Shown here piece after piece: positions 1 through 4,701 of a stretch of 6,965 bases of DNA; within the stretch, counting starts at the first letter, position 1; every line of letters begins with the position of its first letter. The stretch is from positions 1 to 6,965 of the forward strand of contig JAICGL010000215.1 of the NCBI GenBank assembly GCA_025923175.1, given 5' to 3'. The DNA is from Acidimicrobiia bacterium. Its GTDB lineage: Bacteria; Actinomycetota; Acidimicrobiia; IMCC26256; BP-133. The notes below the pieces were generated by a model, which worked only from the letters and a program-made list of their open reading frames with translations, had not been told where the DNA came from and searched no databases. Position numbers and translations under genes: made by a program.

Positions 1-251
1 AGCTGCTCCGCCCGGCCGAGGCCGACGGTGGTCTCGTCGGGCCCGTCGGAGGCGGCGTCGACCTCGTCGGCGAACTCGTCGAGGAACAGCCGGCGGAGGC
101 TCTTGTGGGTCCGCGAGTAGCGGGCGAAGAGCGCCCCCTTCACCACCTCCGGCAGGTTGACGAGGGCGAAGACGGGCCGGTCGAGATTGGTGAAGTGCCG
201 CTCGAGGATCTCGACCTCGTCGGGGGTGAAGGTTTCGGTGGCGTAAAGCAT
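1..251 (-). CDS. ThyX-like protein (FAD-dependent thymidylate synthase-like), N-terminal part, cut by the window edge
   Basis: The minus strand reads from an ATG at 249-251 through 83 codons without a stop and leaves the window at base 1. The protein begins MLYATETFTPDEVEILERHF and contains a Phe-Ala-Leu-Val-Asn-Leu-Pro stretch, then GALFARYSR and a Leu-Arg-Arg-Leu-Phe-Leu-Asp-Glu-Phe helix. I recognise this as the N-terminus of a divergent actinobacterial ThyX-like family; true ThyX makes dTMP from dUMP with FAD, NADPH and methylene-tetrahydrofolate. The diagnostic ThyX motif (RHRxxSxNExSxRY) would lie in the missing part, so catalytic activity cannot be judged. There is no Shine-Dalgarno before the ATG. 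A TACGAT hexamer ends 10 bases upstream, which would fit a nearly leaderless transcript. The reading frame stays open upstream to about 327, with a TTG at 273-275 as an alternative start. The gene follows the SIMPL lipoprotein gene on the same strand after about 75 bases; I see no functional link between the two. Confidence 0.7.
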   Translation of the reverse strand, partial: MLYATETFTPDEVEILERHFTNLDRPVFALVNLPEVVKGALFARYSRTHKSLRRLFLDEFADEVDAASDGPDETTVGLGRAEQ

Positions 252-284
252 GGGCTGGCGGATCGTAACCGCCAACCCATGCTT
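246..284. repeat. Near-perfect inverted repeat (16-bp arms) spanning the ThyX-like start codon
   Basis: Bases 246-261 and 269-284 are inverted copies matching at 15 of 16 positions around a 7-base centre. The single mismatch (255/275) is C/A in plus-strand RNA but becomes a G-U wobble in minus-strand RNA, so the minus transcript would form an unbroken 16-pair stem. The start codon at 249-251 lies in one arm, and a TACGAT -10-like hexamer (minus strand, 262-267) fills the centre. It could be an operator overlapping a leaderless promoter, an RNA hairpin hiding the start codon, or the end of the upstream transcript. No U-tract follows on the minus strand. On the plus strand a T6 run (296-301) lies 11 bases beyond the stem, too far for a classical terminator, and no plus-strand gene lies upstream to need one. 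Confidence 0.75.
262..267 (-). promoter_or_regulatory. Possible -10 element (TACGAT) for the ThyX-like gene
   Basis: The minus strand reads TACGAT, matching the actinobacterial TAnnnT pattern, with its last T 10 bases before the ATG at 251. That spacing would put transcription start within about four bases of the ATG, giving an almost leaderless mRNA, which is common in actinobacteria and consistent with the missing Shine-Dalgarno. I found no convincing -35 hexamer at 16-18 bases spacing, so this is a weak call. Confidence 0.3.
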
Positions 285-326
285 ACGGGTCGATGTTTTT
301 TGTCGCGGTGACGGAGGCGCCAGGTA

Positions 327-1088
327 CTACTGCGAAATATCCCAGACGACGTCGACGGTGACGCTCAGCTCCTGGGTCCCGGGGAGGATCGGCGCGCTCT
401 TGGCGGCATCGCCTGCAGGGGCCCCGGCGAGCCGCTCGTAGTACGGCATCGGCCCGCTGGCCGGGACCTCGCTGATGAGGCGGATGGCCCCGAGCTTCAC
501 CCCGGCCGCCTTGGCCATCTGCTCGGCCTGGAGCTGGGCCAGGTGGACGGCCTGGGTCCGCGCCTCGGCCTTCAGGGCGCTGTCGTCGTCGATGGAGAAC
601 CCGATCGACTGCACGCGCACGGCGTCTCCCACCGCGCCGGCGGCAGCGTCGATGAGCGCTCCGGCGCCGGCGATGTCGTGCAGGGTGGCGGTCACCGTGT
701 TGTTCACCTGATACCCGGTGATGCGTTGCCCCTTGTCGTCATAGGTCGGATGGATCGACAGCTGCGAGGTCTGGATGTCCTTAACCTCGACGCCCTTGCC
801 CTTCAGCGTGTCGACGAGGGCGTTGGCCTTCTCGTTGTTGGCCGCCAGCGCATCCTTGGCGCTGGCCGACCGGGTCTCGACCCCGAGCACGACCCGCAGC
901 GTGTCGGGCGTCCCCTTCACCAGCCCGATCCCCCGGGCGGCAATCGACGGCGGCCCGTTGTCGGTCGAAATCCCCGCCGCCGGCGCGGCGCCGGCGGCGC
1001 TCCGCCCTTCCCGCCCGCACCCGGCGAGGAGAAGGACGGCAACGGCCGCCACAGCGGCTACGGTCAAGGCGGGACGGGCACGCAACAT
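327..1088 (-). CDS. SIMPL (DUF541) domain lipoprotein
   Basis: This encodes a 253-residue secreted lipoprotein. Residues 1-24 form a lipoprotein signal: an arginine-containing n-region, a long Ala/Val/Leu hydrophobic core and the lipobox Leu21-Ala22-Gly23-Cys24. Cys24 should be lipidated and anchor the protein outside the membrane. After an Ala/Gly-rich linker, residues from about 48 to the end match the SIMPL/DUF541 (BP26/OMP28-like) family. Visible family features are the opening beta strand with GIGLVKGTPD, the GVE segment, DIQTSQLSIHP, an ITGYQVNNTV strand and a late AARTQA-like helix followed by a LISE strand. Members are periplasmic or surface proteins of poorly defined role that can form oligomeric assemblies. 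The frame extends upstream to an ATG at 1220, but the ATG at 1086-1088 is chosen because it has a GGAGG six bases upstream and puts the signal peptide at the N-terminus. Transcribed divergently from phaC. Confidence 0.9.
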   Translation of the reverse strand: MLRARPALTVAAVAAVAVLLLAGCGREGRSAAGAAPAAGISTDNGPPSIAARGIGLVKGTPDTLRVVLGVETRSASAKDALAANNEKANALVDTLKGKGVEVKDIQTSQLSIHPTYDDKGQRITGYQVNNTVTATLHDIAGAGALIDAAAGAVGDAVRVQSIGFSIDDDSALKAEARTQAVHLAQLQAEQMAKAAGVKLGAIRLISEVPASGPMPYYERLAGAPAGDAAKSAPILPGTQELSVTVDVVWDISQ

Positions 1089-1094
1089 TGCAGG

Positions 1095-1099
1095 CCTCC
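1095..1099 (-). promoter_or_regulatory. Shine-Dalgarno of the SIMPL lipoprotein gene
   Basis: The minus strand reads GGAGG, six bases before the ATG at 1088. This site decides the start codon against the longer in-frame option beginning at 1220, which would put 44 residues in front of the lipoprotein signal. Confidence 0.85.
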
Positions 1100-1114
1100 G
1101 TGTCTGAGCGGCAT

Positions 1115-1132
1115 GTCCAATGTGCGTTGGAC
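1115..1132. repeat. Inverted repeat GTCCAA-N6-TTGGAC, possible operator
   Basis: Two perfectly complementary 6-bp arms (1115-1120 and 1127-1132) flank a 6-base spacer. The site lies 27 bases upstream of the lipoprotein start, just beyond its Shine-Dalgarno. Two half-sites with centres 12 bp apart are compatible with a dimeric regulator, but a 5'-UTR hairpin is equally possible. A 6-bp palindrome can also arise by chance in this much sequence. Confidence 0.45.
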
Positions 1133-1148
1133 GAGTCGCCGGCGCAGC

Positions 1149-1170
1149 GAGTTCCCGCAGGTCAGAACTC
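1149..1170. repeat. Inverted repeat GAGTTC-N10-GAACTC
   Basis: Perfect 6-bp arms at 1149-1154 and 1165-1170 are separated by 10 bases. A T5 run (1176-1180) follows on the plus strand, but no plus-strand gene lies upstream, so I do not call a terminator. Its place in a divergent promoter region makes an operator possible. Confidence 0.4.
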
Positions 1171-1260
1171 CACTGTTTTTGGGGCTCCGTACAAAGCGCG
1201 GCGTCAAAACTGATGCACACCCACCTTTGAAATCACATGATCAGCTGTCAGAGTCAGTCA

Positions 1261-2940
1261 ATGAGCACAACGCCAGGCCCTGCCGCGCCAGCCGAAGAGT
1301 CCAAGCCGACGCTCACCGGGGCGGTGCCCCTTGTGCCGCTCGGCCGCCCGCAGGTGGCCGCTGCCGCCCGGCTGGCCGCCGCCGGCGCCCGTCACCCGAT
1401 CCAACTGGCCGGGGCCGGCCTGCGCCTGGCCGGCGAGCTGGTCTCCGCCGGCGCCGGGGTGCCCAAGTGGCAGCCACAGCCGGGCGACCGTCGTTTCTCC
1501 GACCCCGCCTGGTCCGAGCACCCTGTCTACCGGCGGCTCCTCCAGGGCTACCTCGGCGCCAACGCGGTGGCCGACGACACGGTCGGGCGCCTGGGGCTGG
1601 ACCCCAAAAGCGAGGAGCGGGCCCGGTTCATCGTTGCCCAGGTCATCGACGCGCTTGCGCCCACCAACAACCTGCTGGGCAACCCCGTCGCGCTGCGCAC
1701 CGCCGTCACGACGAAGGGGGCGAGCCTGGCCAAGGGCGCCAAGGCCTTCGCCGGTGACGTGCTGAGCAACGGAGCCATGCCCCGGACCGTCGACTCCCGC
1801 CCGTTCCGCCTCGGCGAGACCATCGGCACGTCGCCCGGAGCGGTGGTGCTGCGGACGGAGGTCATGGAGCTGATCCAGTATCAGCCGGCCACCCCGACGG
1901 TCGGCTCGGTGCCGATCGTGTTCGTCCCGCCCGAGATCAGCCGTCACTACATCCTCGATCTCGCCCCCGGCCGCAGCCTGGTGGAGTTCCTCGTGAACCA
2001 GGGCCACCAGGTGTTCACCATCAGCTGGCGCAACCCCACGCCCGAGCACCGCGACTGGAACCTCGACACCTACGTGGCCGCCTCCCTCGAGGCGATCACG
2101 ACCGCCGCCCTCATCGCCGGGAGCCCCGACGCCCATGTCGTCGGCGTGTGTGCCGGTGGCGTCACCGCCGCAGCGCTGGCCGGCCACCTCGCCGCCACCG
2201 GCGAGCGGCGGATCCGGGCGCTGACGTTTTTCGTCACCGTCCTCGACACCGCCGCCGAGACGATGGCGTCGCTGTTCCTGTCCGAATGGTCGGCGGCGAT
2301 GGCCGTGCAGGGCTCCAAGCGGAAGGGGGTCCTCGAGGGCCGCCAGCTGACCCGGATGTTCGCCTGGATGCGGCCCAACGACCTGGTCTGGAACTACTTC
2401 GTCAGCAACTACCTGCTCGGCCAGGACCCGCCGGCGTTCGACGTGCTGGCATGGAACGCCGACATGCCCAACATGACCGCCGGCTTCCACGCCGATCTGG
2501 CCAACGTCTTCCTCGAGAACCCGTTGCCGGAGCCCGGGAAGCTGACGGTGCTCGGCACACCGATCGACCTCAGCAAAGTGGAACAGGAGTCGTACCTCGT
2601 GGCCGCCCTCACCGACCACATCACGCCCTGGGAGGCCTGCTACCGCACCAACAACATCCTGGGCGGCAGCACTCGTTTCGTGCTGTCGTCGAGCGGGCAC
2701 ATCCAGGCCATCGTGAACCCGCCCGGCAACAAGAAGGCCAGTTACCGAGCGGCCGACGATCCCGGGCCCGACAGCACGGCGTTCTTCGCCGCATCGGAGA
2801 AGATCGCCGGCACGTGGTGGACCGAGTGGTCGGAGTGGCTCCACACCCGCGACGGCGAGACCCGCCGTGCGCCCAAGACGCTCGGCGACCGCACCCACCC
2901 GGTGCTCGACCCTGCCCCCGGACGGTACGCCGCCAGTTGA
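1261..2940 (+). CDS. phaC: Poly(3-hydroxyalkanoate) synthase, class II-like
   Basis: PhaC polymerises (R)-3-hydroxyacyl-CoA into polyhydroxyalkanoate at the granule surface and releases CoA. The protein has 559 residues, about the length of Pseudomonas PhaC1. The N-terminal domain carries DRRFSDPAW (about 76-84) followed by HPVYRRLLQGYL. The alpha/beta-hydrolase domain carries the PhaC box GVCAGG with nucleophile Cys297, then Asp452 (in LTDHITPW) and His480 (in SSSGHIQAIVNPPGN). The Asp-His spacing of 28 equals that of the Cupriavidus enzyme. MRPNDLVWNYFVSNYLLG, PPAFD and GTPIDL, and the C-terminal WWTEWSEWL plus RRAPKTLGDRTHP, resemble class II (medium-chain) synthases more than class I. Start choice: the ATG at 1261 gives MSTTPG; an in-frame ATG at 1237 would add eight residues, and neither has a good Shine-Dalgarno. 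The stop overlaps the proposed phaZ start. No PhaE or PhaR subunit gene is nearby, which agrees with a single-subunit enzyme. Confidence 0.95.
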   Translation: MSTTPGPAAPAEESKPTLTGAVPLVPLGRPQVAAAARLAAAGARHPIQLAGAGLRLAGELVSAGAGVPKWQPQPGDRRFSDPAWSEHPVYRRLLQGYLGANAVADDTVGRLGLDPKSEERARFIVAQVIDALAPTNNLLGNPVALRTAVTTKGASLAKGAKAFAGDVLSNGAMPRTVDSRPFRLGETIGTSPGAVVLRTEVMELIQYQPATPTVGSVPIVFVPPEISRHYILDLAPGRSLVEFLVNQGHQVFTISWRNPTPEHRDWNLDTYVAASLEAITTAALIAGSPDAHVVGVCAGGVTAAALAGHLAATGERRIRALTFFVTVLDTAAETMASLFLSEWSAAMAVQGSKRKGVLEGRQLTRMFAWMRPNDLVWNYFVSNYLLGQDPPAFDVLAWNADMPNMTAGFHADLANVFLENPLPEPGKLTVLGTPIDLSKVEQESYLVAALTDHITPWEACYRTNNILGGSTRFVLSSSGHIQAIVNPPGNKKASYRAADDPGPDSTAFFAASEKIAGTWWTEWSEWLHTRDGETRRAPKTLGDRTHPVLDPAPGRYAAS

Positions 2941-3818
2941 CTCCCGCCTCGACGACACCCCCCGCGGACGCAGCGGCGGAAACTGCGGCGGCAGCCGCCC
3001 GCGACGACCGCATCGAGATGCTCACGGTGGACGGCGTGCAATTGCGCGTCTCGCTCCGGCCCGGGATGGGCTTCTCCTCGGCCGCAACCCGGCCGCCGCT
3101 GTTGCTGTGCAACGGGATCGGCGCACCGATCGAGATGTGGACACCGTTCCGGAACCCGCTCGGCCGCCCGACGATCGCCTTCGACGCCCCGGGCGTCGGG
3201 GAGTCGTCGGTCCCTCTCTTCCCCCCGACGATCGGCGGGGTCGCCCGGCTGATGCTGAAGGTGCTGGACCACTTCGACGTCCCGACCGTCGACGTGCTGG
3301 GAGTCTCGTGGGGCGGGGCTCTGGCGCAGGAATTGGCCCGGCACGGCGGCGACCGGGTCCGCCGCCTCGTGCTGTGCGCCACGATGGCCGGCGGGCTGCC
3401 CATCCCCGGCGACCCGCGGGTGCTCGCCATCCTCGCCACCCCGTTGCGCTACTGGTCCCCCACCTACCTCGACCGCGTGGCGCCGACGCTCTACGGCCCC
3501 GACGTGGTGGGCAACCCCGAGATGATGGCCCACCAGCGCCGCGTCCGGTTCACCCGCGCCCCATCGGGCCGCGGCTATGTCTGGCAGATGCTCGCCCTGC
3601 GCCGCTTCGCCAGCGTCCTGTGGCTGCACCGGTTGCGCCAACGCACCCTGGTGCTGACCGGCGAGTCCGACCCCATCATCCCGGTGGCCAACGGCCGAGT
3701 CCTGGCCAACCGGATCCCCGACGCCCGCCTCGAAGTCGTCCCGGGCGGCCACCTCTTCATCCTGACCCACCCCGCCCGGATCGCCGCCCGTATCAACGAC
3801 TTCCTGAACGAGCCCTAG
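2937..3818 (+). CDS. phaZ: Intracellular poly(3-hydroxyalkanoate) depolymerase (alpha/beta hydrolase)
   Basis: PhaZ hydrolyses stored PHA in granules to free 3-hydroxy acids. The sequence follows the Pseudomonas medium-chain PhaZ along its length: VDGVQLRVSLRPG, LLLCNGIGAPIEMW with the oxyanion region, IAFDAPGVGESSVP, the nucleophile elbow GVSWGG (Ser124), RRYVQP-like RYWSPTYL, GYVWQMLALRRFASVLWLH, then LTGESDPIIP (Asp245) and VPGGHLF (His272). The Asp-His spacing of 27 equals the Asp221-His248 pair of the Pseudomonas enzyme. The start is uncertain. A TTG at 2937 overlaps the phaC stop as TTGA and gives 293 residues with an Ala/Thr-rich lead of about 25. The only other in-frame candidate is the ATG at 3018 (266 residues), which would cut into the first beta strand; neither has a Shine-Dalgarno. 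I prefer the overlap and translational coupling. It lies directly after phaC, as in the Pseudomonas phaC1-phaZ order. Confidence 0.9.
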   Translation: MTPASTTPPADAAAETAAAAARDDRIEMLTVDGVQLRVSLRPGMGFSSAATRPPLLLCNGIGAPIEMWTPFRNPLGRPTIAFDAPGVGESSVPLFPPTIGGVARLMLKVLDHFDVPTVDVLGVSWGGALAQELARHGGDRVRRLVLCATMAGGLPIPGDPRVLAILATPLRYWSPTYLDRVAPTLYGPDVVGNPEMMAHQRRVRFTRAPSGRGYVWQMLALRRFASVLWLHRLRQRTLVLTGESDPIIPVANGRVLANRIPDARLEVVPGGHLFILTHPARIAARINDFLNEP

Positions 3819-4026
3819 CAGTCTGGCGCCCCGGAAAGAGTTCGGGCGGCAGCTGTACCAAACCCGGAATGGGAGACCTGCCAGAGAGTCTTCCGGTCGG
3901 TAAGGACCTTCGAGGCTACGTTGCCCGAGTTCGACCAGTGCGACGTTGGGAGGCAGGTCGTCGCGGGTCTGGTCAGCTGCCGCCGGCCCGCAACGTATCT
4001 GACCGCCTTGCGTCCGTCGAGCAGCC
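3819..4026. other. Tail-to-tail intergenic region between phaZ and the kinase-like gene
   Basis: These 208 bases lie between convergent genes and are less GC-rich than the coding DNA around them. I see no U-tract terminator on either strand and no recognisable RNA family. The only open frame of note is a 58-codon ATG frame from 3869 on the plus strand, without a Shine-Dalgarno and running into the opposite gene. Most of the region is taken up by the nested inverted repeat at 3845-3984. Confidence 0.7.
3845..3984. repeat. Nested 140-base inverted repeat, candidate structured RNA or palindromic element
   Basis: The outer arms pair perfectly for 11 bp (3845-3855 with 3974-3984). After a single bulge at 3856 they continue for 4 bp (3857-3860 with 3970-3973), one A/C mismatch (3861/3969) and 5 bp (3862-3866 with 3964-3968). 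An asymmetric internal loop (3867-3874 against 3960-3963) leads to another perfect 8 bp (3875-3882 with 3952-3959). Inside, 3918-3924 pairs with 3940-3946 (7 bp, one U-G), and 3888-3894 can pair with 3899-3907 with two single-base bulges. The result is a three-way junction closed by a stem of 28 pairs. The outer mismatch becomes a wobble on the minus strand, whereas the inner wobble favours the plus strand, so the transcribed strand is unclear. No flanking direct repeat, transposase or known family was seen. It may be an RNA, a bidirectional terminator or barrier, or a small palindromic repeat. Confidence 0.6.
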
Positions 4027-4701
4027 TCAGACGAGCAGGCGGTAAGCGGCAGGCCGAAGGGCGATCTCGAGGGCGGTGATCTGACCGGCGGCGTTGCCGT
4101 CGACTTCGAGAGCAACGGGGCGAGACGCTCGCACAACGACGCGACGGGCGCGGCGGGTACTGATGGCCGGATGCGGCAGGTGGGCGCCGGTGGTCAGGCG
4201 GGAGCGCATCGCTCGGCGTGCGCCGGGTGGCAGCGCGTAGAGCTGCGCTTCGGCGACACCGTCGCCGGGGTGGCCTCGGGGGCTGAGATCCAGACCACGC
4301 AGGTACTGGCCGTTCATCACCACGAGCGATGTGGCTTTGGCCGCGTCGAGGACGACGCCGTCGATCTCGACGGACAGACCCGCCGGACGGTGCCAGGCCT
4401 TGAGCCGGTCGGGGGGCACGCCGACGACCACGTTGTTGACCCCGACCGTCTCCGCCGGTGAGTCGCCCGTTCGAATCGCAAGGACGTCGAGTGGGAGCGC
4501 CAGGCCGGTCGAGGCCGCGCCGGCGACGAGACCGAGGGCACGGGCCAGATCGGAATCGGGAGCGGCGGAGAAGCGCACCAGCGGGTCGGCCACCCCGCGG
4601 CCGAGCACCTCGGCAAGCACCCGATCGCTGCCGCTCACTTCGAGGTCGGGCGGGCCGGATGCCTCCGTTCCCCAGGATTGGCCGGGACGGAGCGTGCTCA
4701 C
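4027..4701 (-). CDS. Diacylglycerol-kinase/YegS-like protein lacking the nucleotide-binding motif
   Basis: The protein has 224 residues from a GTG at 4699-4701, which overlaps the helicase stop (GTGA), so co-translation is likely; there is no strong Shine-Dalgarno. The C-terminal half looks like the beta-sandwich domain of YegS/DgkB lipid kinases: VVMNGQYLRG (127-136), HPGDG (144-148, where kinases have an Asp-Gly), TGAHLPHPAI (171-180), an ARRVVV strand, VDGNAAG (200-206, matching the usual VDGE) and a closing LRPAAYRLLV strand. Upstream, PDSDLARALGL (48-58) aligns with the GTGNDFARxLGL segment of such kinases. The first part of the kinase domain is absent and there is no GGDGT; the nearest candidate is SGSDR at 23-27. 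From memory, similar short proteins starting MSTxRxGxSWG are common and uncharacterised in actinobacteria. A lipid-kinase activity is therefore doubtful; a binding or regulatory role is possible. Confidence 0.8.
   Translation of the reverse strand: MSTLRPGQSWGTEASGPPDLEVSGSDRVLAEVLGRGVADPLVRFSAAPDSDLARALGLVAGAASTGLALPLDVLAIRTGDSPAETVGVNNVVVGVPPDRLKAWHRPAGLSVEIDGVVLDAAKATSLVVMNGQYLRGLDLSPRGHPGDGVAEAQLYALPPGARRAMRSRLTTGAHLPHPAISTRRARRVVVRASRPVALEVDGNAAGQITALEIALRPAAYRLLV

Larger units (their letters stand above)
1089..1260. promoter_or_regulatory. Divergent intergenic region between the SIMPL lipoprotein and phaC
   Basis: These 172 bases must carry promoters for both directions. The sequence is visibly less GC-rich than the genes, especially around 1165-1260. 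A TTGACG on the minus strand (1202-1207) could be a -35 for the lipoprotein gene, but no matching TAnnnT was found at 16-18 bases. For phaC there is a weak CATGAT (1236-1241) and no convincing -35. Two perfect inverted repeats lie on the lipoprotein side (listed separately). No terminator or RNA gene was seen. Confidence 0.5.

Noticed and set aside
246..301. Inverted repeat followed by T6, as a plus-strand terminator
   Set aside because: The T-run begins 11 bases past the stem and no plus-strand gene lies upstream.
1089..1220. Upstream extension of the lipoprotein to an ATG at 1220
   Set aside because: It would bury the signal peptide behind 44 residues, while the ATG at 1088 has a GGAGG at ideal spacing.
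543..1757. 404-codon plus-strand frame across the lipoprotein, the intergenic region and the start of phaC
   Set aside because: The translation is Arg/Pro/Gly-rich without motifs and conflicts with two well-supported genes.
1258..2958. 566-codon open frame on the minus strand opposite phaC
   Set aside because: It is the mirror of a highly GC-biased gene, with a low-complexity Gly/Arg/His/Val composition and no domain. PhaC on the plus strand has full family motifs.
3925..3939. GTTCGAC, resembling a tRNA T-loop
   Set aside because: There is no flanking T stem, acceptor stem, anticodon arm or CCA; it is a chance heptamer.
3845..3984. Inverted repeat as the ends of an insertion sequence or MITE
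   Set aside because: No target-site duplication, transposase remnant or second copy is visible in the window. It remains possible but is not supported.
3869..4045. 58-codon plus-strand frame in the intergenic region
   Set aside because: It has no Shine-Dalgarno or recognisable protein, it lies within the inverted repeat, and it runs into the end of the opposite gene.
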